DNA of 64,000 nucleotides from Brevundimonas sp. (GTDB lineage: Bacteria; Pseudomonadota; Alphaproteobacteria; Caulobacterales; Caulobacteraceae): contig NZ_JACESB010000003.1 of NCBI RefSeq assembly GCF_013912005.1, forward strand, positions 177,207-241,206, read 5' to 3'. The position numbers and the translations under genes are program-made. The notes beneath the pieces are model-generated. The model was given only the letters and a program-made list of their open reading frames with translations. It ran no database searches and was not told the DNA's origin. How positions within the stretch are numbered: the first letter of the stretch is position 1; the number at the start of each line of letters is the position of its first letter. Of the stretch, positions 1 through 9,975 are shown piece by piece.

Positions 1-706
1 AGCTCTCGCGGTAGCGGTAGCCGACGCCATACAGGGTCTCGATGGCGTCGAACTCGGGATCGACGACCCGGAACTTCTTGCGCATCCGCTTGACGTGGCT
101 GTCGATGGTGCGGTCGTCGACATAGACCTGGTCGTCGTAGGCGGCGTCCATCAGGTTGTCGCGGCTCTTCACGAAGCCGGGACGCTGGGCCAGCGCCTGC
201 AACAGCAGGAATTCGGTGACGGTCAACTTCACCGGGCGGCCGTCCCAGGTGCACTCGTGCCGGGCCGGATCCATCGTCAGCTTGCCGCGCTTGATCGCCT
301 TGTTCGAGCCGTCGGCCGCGGCGGCCTCGGCGTCGCCGCCGTCGGCGCCGGTGCGGCGCAGCAGCGCCTTCACCCGCTCGATCAGCAGGCGCTGGCTGAA
401 CGGCTTGTGGATGTAGTCGTCGGCGCCGAGGTTGAAGCCGAGGATCTCGTCGATCTCCTCGTCCTTGGAGGTCAGCATGATCACCGGCAGGGTGGAGGTC
501 TGGCGCAGCCGGCGCAGCACCTCCATGCCGTCCATGCGCGGCATCTTCACGTCGAGAATGGCGAGGTCGGGGGGCGAGGTCTCGAGCGCCTCCAGGCCCG
601 AGGCGCCGTCGTGATAGGCGGTGATCTTGTGGCCATGGCTCTCCAGCGCCAGCGACACGGAGGCGACGATGTTCTCGTCGTCGTCGACCAGGGTGATGTT
701 GGCCAA
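1..706 (-). CDS. chvI: Response regulator ChvI, OmpR/PhoB family (3' end cut by window)
   Basis: DNA-binding response regulator. The N-terminus has the receiver signature LVDDDEN, the phospho-acceptor in [12 protein letters not shown] and the lysine in [10 protein letters not shown]-terminal winged helix follows, with [16 protein letters not shown] and GVGYRYRE at the cut edge. The start is TTG at 706 ([10 protein letters not shown]), with AGGAG six bases upstream; no ATG fits the receiver N-terminus. The sequence matches ChvI, partner of the ChvG membrane kinase, which in alphaproteobacteria responds to envelope or acid stress. The kinase gene would lie beyond the left edge and is not seen. 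Only the last few codons are missing. Confidence 0.9.
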   Translation of the reverse strand, partial: MANITLVDDDENIVASVSLALESHGHKITAYHDGASGLEALETSPPDLAILDVKMPRMDGMEVLRRLRQTSTLPVIMLTSKDEEIDEILGFNLGADDYIHKPFSQRLLIERVKALLRRTGADGGDAEAAAADGSNKAIKRGKLTMDPARHECTWDGRPVKLTVTEFLLLQALAQRPGFVKSRDNLMDAAYDDQVYVDDRTIDSHVKRMRKKFRVVDPEFDAIETLYGVGYRYRES

Positions 707-884
707 GGGCGTCTCCTTGCAGGGCTCGTCGTCCACGACAGCAACGCGCGGCAAGCGTAACCGTTCTATGCGATCGCGGTGCAATTACGGCGGGAAACAT
801 GGGCCGCCGGGCCCGGATTGGCAACGAAACCCGACCTTAAAGGTCTCCGGGGCATGATGGGCGCTCAATCAGTGCGAGCGTTCC

Positions 885-2603
885 ATGGCCGGCCCCGTCC
901 ACTACGAAGTCTACATCCGCAAGACGGCTCCGGCCCCCTGGGCGCTCCAGATGGCGACGGAGGATCGCGCGCACGCGATCCAGAGCGCCGAGGAGATGCT
1001 CGCCGACAAACGCGCGGTCGCCGTCCGGGTCACCAAGGAGACGCTCGACCCGGACACGATGGAGTTCAACAGCCTGACGGTGCTGACCCGCGGCGCGCCC
1101 GAGGCGCCGCGCAAGCGGGCGGTCGCCGACGACCAGGCCGGCCCGCGCTGCAACACGCCCCAGGACCTGTATGTCGCCGCGGCCCGCGAGACGGTGAGCC
1201 GGGTGCTGGAGGACTGGCTGCAGCGGCAGGGCGTCACCGCCTTCGAACTCCTGCACCGGCCGGACCTCGCCGAAAAGCTCGACGCGTCGGGCGTGGAGCT
1301 GCAGCACGCCGTGCAGAAGGTGGCGGTGCCGGAGAGCCAGGCCGTCGGCCAGCCCGTTCACGAGCTCGTCCGCCATTACCAGCGCCTCGCCGACGCGGCG
1401 GTCGAGCGGCTCGTCTCGGCCGGCCGGCGGAACCGCTTCCCCGATCTCGCCCACCATTCGCTCGCCGACCTCGCCCACCGTCTCGACGGCCAGCCGGAAC
1501 GCGCCTTCATCATGGGCGGCATCATCGCCGGGGCGCTGAAGGGCGTCCGCGGCGGTCGCGCGCGGCTCGACCGGCTGATGGATCTCGCCGACCGGGCGCC
1601 GATGGACGGCCAGCCCCGCGCCCTCGTCCTCGTCGCCATCGAGCAGCTGCTGTGCGAGATGCTCGCCGCCCGCACCAGCCTGGCGGAGGTGCTCGGCCCG
1701 TCGCTGGACCAGGGCGCGTCCCTGGCGGCCGTGGTGCGCATGGTCGCGCCCCGCGAGGTCGAGGCCCTCGTGCGGCAGGACCCGAAGATGGCGCTGCAGG
1801 TGCCCGCGGTGGACGGCCCCGCCGCCCGCCTCGGCGAGCGTATCCAGGCCGGGGAGTTCCCCCTCCTGTCCGCGGCGCTCGCCCGCATGGTTCTGCGCGA
1901 ACTGATGAGCCCGCGCCGGCTGCGGCCCAACGACGCCGCCGGGGAGATCGACATCCTGCGCACCCTGGCCATGACCCTGACGGCCACGGCCGGACGGCTG
2001 CTGACGCTCGAGGAGGTGCAGTCGGCCTTCAACGAGCGCTCCAAGTCGCTGGTCACGGCCGACTTCGTCGCCGCCTATGTGAAGTCCTGCAGCACCGTGC
2101 TGTGCGAGGCGGAATCCCTGACCCGGCTGTGCGAGAACGTCACCGGGACCGCCAACAAGCGGTCGGCGGCGCGCTGGCTGTCGGCCTGCGTCGGCTCCCT
2201 CCGGTTCGAGACCGAGATGCGCGGCCAGAGCGCGACCCAGACCCCGGCCCAGAAGCTGGGCGTGCTGGCGTCGCTGCAGAGGGCCGTCCGGAGCTGCAGC
2301 CTGGCCGAACGCGACGAAACCGAGATCGCCGCGGCCATCGGAACCGTCGGCGGGGCGGTCGAGGCGGACGCCCGCATCGTGGCCATGCTGGCGCGGTCCC
2401 CCGCGCCCGCGCCGCAGAAGCTGGCCGTCCTGTTGCGGCTGGCCGCGGGCGAGACCGCCCCGCTGGGCCCGGCGGCCGATCGCGCCAAGGCCGAGGCCGT
2501 CAAGCTGTTCCGCGCGCCGGAGTCCCGCGCGGCCCTGTCGGCCGCGCCGGAGAGCCTCGGCCCGCTGCGCAGCCTGATGCAGGCGGCCGGACTCGCCGCC
2601 TGA
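885..2603 (+). CDS. Uncharacterised 572-aa alphaproteobacterial protein
   Basis: I do not recognise a named domain. The first ~75 residues (HYEVYIRKTAPAPWALQMA) look like a small alpha/beta module with alternating charged strands and helices. The rest (about 100-570) is helical and rich in Ala, Leu and Arg, with no signal peptide or membrane span, so it is probably cytoplasmic. The ATG at 885 starts the conserved-looking N-terminal module, but the upstream ribosome site is weak (AGTGCGAGCG). It is monocistronic and convergent with the zinc-ribbon gene that ends 8 bp downstream. Coding bias matches its neighbours. Confidence 0.75.
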   Translation: MAGPVHYEVYIRKTAPAPWALQMATEDRAHAIQSAEEMLADKRAVAVRVTKETLDPDTMEFNSLTVLTRGAPEAPRKRAVADDQAGPRCNTPQDLYVAAARETVSRVLEDWLQRQGVTAFELLHRPDLAEKLDASGVELQHAVQKVAVPESQAVGQPVHELVRHYQRLADAAVERLVSAGRRNRFPDLAHHSLADLAHRLDGQPERAFIMGGIIAGALKGVRGGRARLDRLMDLADRAPMDGQPRALVLVAIEQLLCEMLAARTSLAEVLGPSLDQGASLAAVVRMVAPREVEALVRQDPKMALQVPAVDGPAARLGERIQAGEFPLLSAALARMVLRELMSPRRLRPNDAAGEIDILRTLAMTLTATAGRLLTLEEVQSAFNERSKSLVTADFVAAYVKSCSTVLCEAESLTRLCENVTGTANKRSAARWLSACVGSLRFETEMRGQSATQTPAQKLGVLASLQRAVRSCSLAERDETEIAAAIGTVGGAVEADARIVAMLARSPAPAPQKLAVLLRLAAGETAPLGPAADRAKAEAVKLFRAPESRAALSAAPESLGPLRSLMQAAGLAA

Positions 2604-2610
2604 TCCCGGC

Positions 2611-2961
2611 TCAGTCGAAGATGTCGAAGATGTCCATCCGCTTCTTCTTCTTGTAGCGGTAGTCGTCGTCGCGACGACGGTCGTCGCGGTAGCGGTCGTC
2701 GCGATAGCCCTGCCCGCCCCAGGGCTGCGGCGCCGGCTGCTGCGGCGGATACGGCTGCGAAGCCTGCGGCGGATGGGGCTGCGACGCCTGCGCCGGCGGC
2801 GCGCTGGCGCGGCCCTCGGCGGTCGCCGCCTCCATCAGCTTCTCCAGTTCGCCGCGGTCGAGCCAGACGCCGCGGCAGCTCGGGCACATGTCGAATTGCA
2901 CCCCGCCCCGCTCCAGCGTCTGCATGGCGGCGTTGTCGTTCGGGCACATCAGAAGCGGCAT
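2611..2961 (-). CDS. Zinc-ribbon (zf-TFIIB) protein
   Basis: 116-aa protein with an N-terminal zf-TFIIB-like ribbon: MCPNDNAAM near residues 5-13, then FDMCPSCRGVWLDRGELEKL near 23-42. The second half is Pro/Gln-rich and ends in a dense Arg/Asp/Tyr/Lys tail. The second cysteine of the usual first CxxC knuckle is Asp here (CPND), so metal binding may use three cysteines. The start at 2961 has a clean AGGAGAC seven to eight bases upstream; an open frame further upstream lacks a ribosome site. Function unknown; proteins of this family are often small and stand-alone. Confidence 0.85.
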   Translation of the reverse strand: MPLLMCPNDNAAMQTLERGGVQFDMCPSCRGVWLDRGELEKLMEAATAEGRASAPPAQASQPHPPQASQPYPPQQPAPQPWGGQGYRDDRYRDDRRRDDDYRYKKKKRMDIFDIFD

Positions 2962-3101
2962 CGTCGTCTCCTCGGGTGTTCGCGGAAGGCTAGGGCCGGG
3001 CGGACCGCGGGCCAAGGCCGCGCGGCGATCGGCCGCGACCGCAACGCCCCGTTAATCGACGCGGCGCACCCTCGGCGGACTCGTGTTCGGAGGGACGCGC
3101 G

Positions 3102-3479
3102 ATGTCGACCATCCAGACCGGCGCCTATCGCCGCCAGCGGGACCATTTCGAGCCCCAGGACGCGGATCCGCAGGAGCAGCGGCGGCTCCGCGGCCTGCTC
3201 GAGCAAATCGACTACGCCGCCTTCGTCGCCAACCGCGAGGTCATCGGCCAGATGCTGCCGAAGGTGGACGCCGCGGCCTTCCAGCGCCTGGCGGTGATGA
3301 CCGCCACCGCACGCGGCAAGTGGGTTGCGGAGGGGCTGCGCCAGTCGGAGTCCGGCGCGCCCTCGACCGTCGACCAGATCGCCCGCCTGACCGCCGCCCG
3401 CACCGCCTACGAGGAGCTGGCGGAGGCCTACGAAGGTCTGCGGCGCATGGTCGAGCGCGGCTACCTCAACCTGCGCTGA
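3102..3479 (+). CDS. Uncharacterised 125-aa protein
   Basis: Soluble, strongly helical protein with mixed charge and no signal peptide or membrane span. No family recognised. The start is preceded by GGAGGGACGCGCG. The core (about 25-110) could form a helical bundle, for example LRGLLEQIDYAAFVANREV and LAEAYEGLRRMVERGYL. It ends directly before the stop codon of the convergent gene at 3480, so the two genes abut without an intergenic terminator. Confidence 0.75.
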   Translation: MSTIQTGAYRRQRDHFEPQDADPQEQRRLRGLLEQIDYAAFVANREVIGQMLPKVDAAAFQRLAVMTATARGKWVAEGLRQSESGAPSTVDQIARLTAARTAYEELAEAYEGLRRMVERGYLNLR

Positions 3480-4409
3480 TCAGGTCTCGCCGAGCGGCTG
3501 CGGCCGCGTGGCGATCGGCGCGTCGGGATCGACCGGCGGGCGCTCGGCGGCCGTCGGCGGAGGCCCGGCCGGCGTCGCCGGAGGAACCACGACCACCGGT
3601 TCGGGCGCCTCGACCGACGGAGGGGGCGCCACGACCACGGTCGCCGGCCGGTCCGTTTCGGTCCCGCGCGGCGGCGCGGCGGGTCTTGAGGGCGGGGCGG
3701 CGGCGGCGGTTCGCGGCTCCGCAGCGGGCCGGGCGGGCGCCGGGTCCGCCGCACCGGGCGAGGCGGACGTCGCCGGCATCGGCGCCGGGGTCGGGGTCGG
3801 GGCCGGCTCGACGGGCGCGGCCGCGGCGGGTTCCGGCGCAAGGGGTTCGGCCGGGGCGACGGTCGCCGCCGGGACGGGAGCATCGGCGGCCGAGGGCGGC
3901 GCCTCGTCGGAACGCCCGATCAGCCACCAGCCCCCGAGCGCCGCCGCGAGCACGGCGGCGGCCGCGCCGGCGTAGAGCGGGGCCCGGTTCGGCCGTGAGG
4001 CGCGGCGCGCGGGGGCAGGCGTCGGCTCCGCCGGTGGCGCCGGGAGCTCCGCCGCCGGGACCGGGTCGGCCGCCGGCAGAGGCCGCACCTCGAGGTCCGA
4101 TGGCGCCGCCGCCGGGGCGACGTCCGCGAGGGCCGCCGGGCCGGCGGGATTCGCCTCTGCGAGCGGCTCCGGCCGCGGCGCCGGAGCGGCGCGCGGGATC
4201 ATGGAGCCGCTGAAGATTCCCGATGCCGACGGGCTCGCCGGCCGGGCGGGGCCGGGCGCCGGCTTCGGCGGCGCGGCGGGCGGCGGACTGGCGGCACCGC
4301 GCGGCAGCGGGCCCGCGCGGAACACCGTCGCGGGCGGCCGGCCCCACTCCACCGGACGGCGGAAGGGCTGCGGCGTTCCGTTCACGCGGGTCTCGTTGCT
4401 GTCGGCCAT
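3480..4409 (-). CDS. Pro/Ala-rich single-span membrane protein
   Basis: 309 residues. There is a Pro/Ala-rich cytoplasmic half, a single hydrophobic helix at about 144-164 (LYAGAAAAVLAAALGGWWLIG) preceded by basic residues, and then a Pro/Ala/Glu-rich periplasmic tail of ~145 residues. Low complexity makes homology calls unreliable. The start MADSNETR at 4409 is chosen because GGGAG lies five bases before it; the in-frame ATG one codon upstream sits too close. The layout (basic segment, one helix, disordered PA-rich tail) resembles the protein at 7245-7790. Possibly an envelope-spanning or cell-wall-associated protein; function not inferred. Confidence 0.7.
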   Translation of the reverse strand: MADSNETRVNGTPQPFRRPVEWGRPPATVFRAGPLPRGAASPPPAAPPKPAPGPARPASPSASGIFSGSMIPRAAPAPRPEPLAEANPAGPAALADVAPAAAPSDLEVRPLPAADPVPAAELPAPPAEPTPAPARRASRPNRAPLYAGAAAAVLAAALGGWWLIGRSDEAPPSAADAPVPAATVAPAEPLAPEPAAAAPVEPAPTPTPAPMPATSASPGAADPAPARPAAEPRTAAAAPPSRPAAPPRGTETDRPATVVVAPPPSVEAPEPVVVVPPATPAGPPPTAAERPPVDPDAPIATRPQPLGET

Positions 4410-4494
4410 CATCTCTCCCGCGCCGCGGCTGGCGCGCACTCGAACGCCCGGGGCCGCCGAAGGTGGCGACCGATCTGGCCGGTTTCGTGACGCC

Positions 4495-5258
4495 TCAGTT
4501 CTTCAGCCGGTAGCCGGTGCGGAAGATCCAGCCGACCACGGCGAGGCAGGCGACGAAGAAGCCCAGCGTCGCCGCGGCGCTGACGGCCAGGCTGACGTCG
4601 GAGCTTTCGTAGAAGGCCCAGCGGAAGCCGGAGATCAGATAGACCACCGGGTTGAACAGGGTCACGGTCCGCCACGGCTCGGGCAGCATGTCGATCGAGT
4701 AGAAGGCGCCGCCCAGGAAGGTCAGCGGCGTCACGATCAGCATCGGGATGAACTGCAGCTGTTCGAAATTCTGCGCCCAGACGCCGATGATGAAGCCGAA
4801 CAGGCTGAAGGTGGTCGAGATCAGGATCAGGAAGGCCAGCATCCAGAACGGGTGCAGGATCTGCAGCGGCACGAAGAAGGAGGCGGTGGCCAGGATGATC
4901 AGGCCGAGCGCCGCCGACTTCGTCGCCGCCGCGCCGACATAGGCGATGACGATCTCCAGCGGCGACACCGGCGCCGAGAGCAGCTCGTAGATGGTGCCGG
5001 TGAACTTCGGGAAGTAGATGCCGAAGCTGGCGTTGAAGATCGACTGGGTGAACAGGCTGAGCATGATCAGGCCGGGCACGATGAAGGCGCCGTAGGCGAC
5101 CCCGTCGATCTCCGTCATGCGGCTGCCGATGGCCGAGCCGAACACCACGAAGTAGAGCGCCGTGGTGATCACCGGCGTGACCACGGACTGCCACAGGGTG
5201 CGCAGCGCCCGCGCCATTTCGAAGCGGTAGATGGCCCAGACGCCGTGGCCGTTGAACG

Positions 5259-5262
<4 letters not shown>
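4495..5262 (-). CDS. ABC-2 type transporter permease
   Basis: 255-aa integral membrane protein with six predicted helices and ABC-2 permease features: an N-terminal cytoplasmic segment ([16 protein letters not shown]), the conserved loop [19 protein letters not shown] near 175-195 and [13 protein letters not shown] after it. It is encoded directly after its ATPase: its ATG overlaps the ATPase stop (ATGA, 5259-5262), so the two are translationally coupled. The pair forms a simple exporter of unknown substrate, of the drug/polysaccharide (DrrB/NodJ-like) type. Confidence 0.92.
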
Positions 5263-6200
<938 letters not shown>

Positions 6201-6304
6201 CCGCGCCCTCCCGAGGTCCACGCCAGATATGCGTCGTCCCGCCGCACCTCAAGGGCGGCGGCGCGCGAGCGGAGCCATATTCGCGGCGGGGTGTTTGAAC
6301 CGCC

Positions 6305-7189
6305 GTGTCCGCCCCCCTGTCCGCTTCCCTGTCCCTGTCGTCCCGCCTGCGCCGCCTGGGCGGAAGCGCGCGACGGCGCTTCACCCGCGAGGCGCTGGAG
6401 GCGATCGCTCGCGTCGGCTACGGCGCGCGCGGCTTCGTCTACCTGTCGGCGGGGGCGCTGACGCTGCTCGCCACCCTGGACCGGACGGACGGCGCCGCAG
6501 GCGCGCGCGAGGCTCTCGTCTGGCTGGCGCAGCAGCCGTTCGGACGGGCCTGGCTGCTGCTGGCCGGCGGCGGACTTCTCGCCTTCGTGATCTGGCGCGC
6601 GCTGCAGGCGGTGTTCGACGCCGACCATGAGGGCCGCAGCTGGCGGGGGTTGAGCACCCGCATGAGTCAGGGCTTCAGCGGCCTCGGCTACGCCCTGCTC
6701 GCCGCGAGCGCCTTTCACATGCTGGTCCGTCCCCCCTCCGGCGACGGGGCGGGACTGGCCGCCGGCCGGGACGGGGCGGAACGCCTGCTGTCCCTGCCGC
6801 TGGGGAACTGGCTTCTCGTCGGCGTCGGCCTGAGCATCGCCGGCGTCGGGGTCGCCAATGTGGTCAGGGCGTGGCGCGGGGATTTCTCGGAGTACCTCGC
6901 CTGTTCGGAGGCGCTGTGCCGACGGGTGTCGCTGCTGGCCCGCGCCGGCTACGTCGCCCGCGGCCTGGCCTGGTTGCCGCTCGCCGCCCTGGTCGTGGCG
7001 GCCGGGCTGAACTCCCGCGCCGCGGATGTCACCAGCTTCGGCGCCGCCCTGGACGTGGTTGAACGCCAGCCCGGCGGCGCCGGCTTCCTGATTCCCGCCG
7101 CCCTCGGCTTCATGGCCTTCGGCGCCTTCTCCTTCGTGGAGGCCCGGTTCCGGCGCATTCGCGCGCCGGCGGAGGTGCTCCCGGGCTGA
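6305..7189 (+). CDS. DUF1206 membrane protein
   Basis: 294 aa with a GTG start. It has six predicted transmembrane helices arranged as three similar two-helix units ([54 protein letters not shown]). The repeated GY-x-ARG motif before the helices is characteristic of DUF1206. Molecular role unknown. It is a single gene, convergent with the gene at 7245 and separated from it by a strong hairpin. Confidence 0.85.
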   Translation: MSAPLSASLSLSSRLRRLGGSARRRFTREALEAIARVGYGARGFVYLSAGALTLLATLDRTDGAAGAREALVWLAQQPFGRAWLLLAGGGLLAFVIWRALQAVFDADHEGRSWRGLSTRMSQGFSGLGYALLAASAFHMLVRPPSGDGAGLAAGRDGAERLLSLPLGNWLLVGVGLSIAGVGVANVVRAWRGDFSEYLACSEALCRRVSLLARAGYVARGLAWLPLAALVVAAGLNSRAADVTSFGAALDVVERQPGGAGFLIPAALGFMAFGAFSFVEARFRRIRAPAEVLPG

Positions 7190-7204
7190 AGGGCGCGCGC
7201 GGAA

Positions 7205-7229
7205 AGCCCCGGCTCGGGGAGCCGGGGCT
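7205..7229. terminator. Bidirectional hairpin between convergent genes
   Basis: A perfect 11-bp inverted repeat (AGCCCCGGCTC, 3-nt loop, GAGCCGGGGCT) lies between two convergent stop codons. It is followed on the minus strand by TTTCC only, so the T-tract is poor. The position makes a shared terminator likely. Confidence 0.65.
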
Positions 7230-7244
7230 GTGCGGGGGACGGGA

Positions 7245-7790
7245 TCAGTCCAGCGGCGCGACCACGATCTGCGGCGGAGGCGCGGCCGTCGGGGCGGCCG
7301 GTTCCGGCGCCGCGGTGTTGAGCGTCACGGTCGGCGTCGCCGCCGGTGCGGCGGGCGCGGGAGCCGCCGCCGGGGCGGGCCCGGCCGCTGCAGCCCGCCG
7401 GCCGGCCGGGGCGCTGCGACGCGCCGGCGCGGACCGGGCGGCCGGAGCCGGATCCCGGGCGACCGGCGCCGCCTCGACCGGCTCGGCCGCCGCGAGGGCC
7501 GTCGCGTCCGGCGCCGGAAGGGCGGCCGGGGCGGCCGGCAGGACCGGGGCCGTCGCCGCCGGCTCGGCGAGGGCGGTCGGGGTCGCGTCGCGGTCGTCAG
7601 TCAGCATCATGGCCGTCACCCCGCCCAGCACCAGGACCCCCACGGGCGCGAGGATCATCCAGCTGCGCACGCCGCTCCGCTTCTTGCGGGTCCGGGTCCG
7701 GGCGTAGACGGGCACGAAGGCGTCCCCGGCTTCACCGCTCTCCAGCGCGGAATAAAGAGGGCTCCGGTCTTCAGGATAGGTGACGGACAT
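7245..7790 (-). CDS. Ala/Pro-rich single-span membrane protein, putative stress gene
   Basis: 181 aa. There is a short cytoplasmic N-terminus ending in RTRTRKKRSG, one hydrophobic helix at about 43-63, then a ~115-residue periplasmic tail of almost only Ala, Pro, Val, Thr and Arg. No enzyme domain. The architecture parallels the protein at 3480-4409. About 30-50 bp upstream lies a GGAAC-N18-TT element like an EcfG general-stress promoter. The start is preceded by GGAGAAGATCT. Function unknown; the tail is probably disordered and could contact the cell wall or outer membrane. Confidence 0.72.
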   Translation of the reverse strand: MSVTYPEDRSPLYSALESGEAGDAFVPVYARTRTRKKRSGVRSWMILAPVGVLVLGGVTAMMLTDDRDATPTALAEPAATAPVLPAAPAALPAPDATALAAAEPVEAAPVARDPAPAARSAPARRSAPAGRRAAAAGPAPAAAPAPAAPAATPTVTLNTAAPEPAAPTAAPPPQIVVAPLD

Positions 7791-8098
7791 AGATCTTCTC
7801 CACAGTTGTTGTGAGAAGAACCTCGGCGGCAGATCGCCGTTCCTTCACCCGGCGGAAAGCCCTGAAGAAACACTGTTGCGGCCACAGGTGTGGCGGGATT
7901 CCCATTGGTTTGGGCCGGATCTTGTTCTTGCAGCTCTTCCATCCTGCCGGGACTTGACCTTGCGTCACCGCCGCTTCGGCGCCACGGACCGGGGGAAAGC
8001 GCGCCCGGATGCGCCGGCCGTTCCCGCGCCGGTTGACCCCGGGGGCCCGCTTGTTCATCACCGGGGACGGCGGCGTTCAGACACGGAGTGACGTGGAC
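7791..8098. other. 308-bp intergenic region between divergent genes
   Basis: No convincing gene. It holds the EcfG-like element at 7819-7843 for the leftward gene. On the right is a weak GGAG before the acyl-CoA synthetase start. I found no hairpin with a T-tract and no tRNA. Confidence 0.6.
7819..7843 (-). promoter_or_regulatory. EcfG-type promoter candidate (GGAAC-N18-TT)
   Basis: Read on the minus strand, GGAAC (7843-7839), exactly 18 bases, then TT (7820-7819) within GAGGTTCTTC. This places a start point near 7812, 20 bp before the ATG at 7790. The -10 part is nearly the same as in the element at 18236-18260. Confidence 0.5.
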
Positions 8099-9898
8099 AT
8101 GGGTCTGGTGGCGAACATCCGGCGCGACCTGCGCTTCGTGAAGGGACTGCGCCGCCTTCTCAACCGCATCAAGCCGATCGAGCTCGATAGCGTGGACCTG
8201 GTCTGCGACGACTGGGAGGAGGCGGTGGACCGCTTCCCCGACAATGTCGCCGTGGAGGACGACCGGCGCCGGCTGACCTACCGCGAGTTCGACGCCATGG
8301 CCAACCGCTTCGGCCACTGGGCCCAGGGCCGGCGGCTGAAGCGCGGCGACACGGTCGCCCTGATGATGCTGAACCGGGCCGAGTACATCGCGGCCTGGAT
8401 GGGCTTCGCCAAGGTCGGCGTGGCGACGGCGCTGATCAACACCAACCTGTCCGGCCACGCCCTCGCCCACTGCCTGGCGATCTCGAACGCCTCCCAGGTC
8501 GTCACCGACGAGGACTGCTGGCGGCAGATCGAGGAGGCCCGCCCGCTGGTCGGCCGCAATCTGATGCTGTGGGTGCTGGGGCTGTCGGACGCCGATGAGG
8601 CGGACGAGCGCCGCGGGCTCGACAAGCCGATGCGCAGCGGCTCCTCCGTGCGTCCCGCCCGGTCGGCCCGGGCCGGGCTGACCAACCGCGACACCGCCCT
8701 CTACATCTACACCTCGGGCACGACCGGCCTGCCGAAGGCGGCCAAGGTCACGCACGCCCGCGCCCGCACCTACATGCGCGCCTTCGCCGGGGCCACCGGG
8801 GCCACGCCGAAGGACGCCACCTTCAACGTCCTGCCGCTCTATCATTCGACGGGCGGTCTGGTCGGGATCGGGCCCGCCCTGCTCAACGGCGGGCGGCTGA
8901 TCCTGCGCAAGCGGTTCTCGGCGTCCGGCTTCTGGCCCGACCTCAAGGCCAACGGGGCCACGCTGTTCGTCTACATCGGCGAGCTGTGCCGCTATCTGGT
9001 CAACTGTCCCGAGCATCCGGACGAGCGCGCCCACCGGCTGCGGCTGGCTTTCGGCAACGGCCTGCGTCCCGACGTCTGGAGCGCGTTCCAGAAGCGCTTC
9101 GCCGTTCCCGACATCCTCGAGTTCTACGGCTCGACCGAGGGGAACGTCTCGCTGTTCAACTTCGACGGCAAGCCGGGCGCCATCGGCCGGGTCCCGGGCT
9201 TCCTGCGCAAGCAGATCAATTTCCGCCTGGTCCGCTTCGACATGGAGTCCGAGCTGCCCGCGCGGGGGGCCGACGGCCTGTGCCAGCTGGCTCGCGCCGG
9301 CGAGGTCGGGGAAGCCATCGGCCAGATCGCCGACGACACCCGCCACGCCTTCTCCGGCTACGCCGACCGCGCCGAGTCCGAGAAGAAGGTGCTGCGCGAC
9401 GTCTTCGTGCGGGGGGATCGCTGGTTCCGCACCGGCGACCTGATGCGGCAGGACTCCGAAGGCTACGTCTATTTCGTCGACCGGATCGGCGACACCTACC
9501 GCTGGAAGGGCGAAAACGTCTCGACCGCCGAGGTCGAGCAGCGGCTGATCGGCGCGCCGGCCGTACGGGAGGTGGTCGCCTACGGCGTGCCGGTGCCCGG
9601 GCAGGACGGCAAGGCCGGCATGGTCGCCCTCGTCGTCGAGGGACGATTCTCGGCCCGGGCCTTCGCCGAATGGGTCGACGAGGAGTTGCCCTTCTTCGCC
9701 CGCCCGGTGTTCGTCCGCCTGCTCAAGGCCGCGGAGACCACCGGCACCTTCAAGTATCGCAAGGTGGACCTGGTCGCCGACGGCTTCGATCCGGCCAAGG
9801 TCGACGGGCAGCTGTACGTTCGCGGCGGCAAGAGCGGATACACCCGACTCACGGAGACGGCCCACGCGGCCATCCTCAGTGGCGAGACGCGGCTGTAG
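8099..9898 (+). CDS. Long-chain acyl-CoA synthetase (FATP/FadD-like)
   Basis: 599-aa adenylate-forming enzyme that activates fatty acids to CoA thioesters. The AMP-binding P-loop YTSGTTGLPKAAKVTH is at about 204-219, with LPLYHSTG downstream, EFYGSTEGN as the A5 motif, and GDLMRQDSEGYVYFVDRIGDTYRWKGENVST as A7-A8. The TGTFKYRK lysine is near the C-terminus. The layout and the HSTGG/STEGN variants are those of the very-long-chain/FATP branch rather than classical FadD. The start is uncertain: ATG at 8099 is ten bases after GGAG, while GTG at 8093 is four bases after it. Cytoplasmic or membrane-peripheral, feeding beta-oxidation or lipid synthesis. Confidence 0.9.
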   Translation: MGLVANIRRDLRFVKGLRRLLNRIKPIELDSVDLVCDDWEEAVDRFPDNVAVEDDRRRLTYREFDAMANRFGHWAQGRRLKRGDTVALMMLNRAEYIAAWMGFAKVGVATALINTNLSGHALAHCLAISNASQVVTDEDCWRQIEEARPLVGRNLMLWVLGLSDADEADERRGLDKPMRSGSSVRPARSARAGLTNRDTALYIYTSGTTGLPKAAKVTHARARTYMRAFAGATGATPKDATFNVLPLYHSTGGLVGIGPALLNGGRLILRKRFSASGFWPDLKANGATLFVYIGELCRYLVNCPEHPDERAHRLRLAFGNGLRPDVWSAFQKRFAVPDILEFYGSTEGNVSLFNFDGKPGAIGRVPGFLRKQINFRLVRFDMESELPARGADGLCQLARAGEVGEAIGQIADDTRHAFSGYADRAESEKKVLRDVFVRGDRWFRTGDLMRQDSEGYVYFVDRIGDTYRWKGENVSTAEVEQRLIGAPAVREVVAYGVPVPGQDGKAGMVALVVEGRFSARAFAEWVDEELPFFARPVFVRLLKAAETTGTFKYRKVDLVADGFDPAKVDGQLYVRGGKSGYTRLTETAHAAILSGETRL

Positions 9899-9919
9899 GG
9901 CGGCGTTCGCAACCGCCCC

Positions 9920-9931
9920 TTAATCATTAAC
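9920..9931 (+). promoter_or_regulatory. AT-rich TTAATCATTAAC element upstream of motA
   Basis: TTAATCATTAAC stands out in this GC-rich DNA, 45 bp before the motA ATG. It contains a CtrA-like half site (TTAAC) and a second TTAA, but the spacing is 3 rather than the 7 bases of a full CtrA box (TTAA-N7-TTAA). Flagella genes are commonly under CtrA control in Caulobacterales; here this is only a hint. Confidence 0.3.
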
Positions 9932-9975
9932 AGCGATGGTCGGCGCCTCTCGCGCAAGCAGGACCATCGCCTTCC

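Noticed and set aside
9920-9931. Full CtrA box upstream of motA
   Set aside because: Spacing between TTAA halves is 3, not 7; kept only as a low-confidence element.
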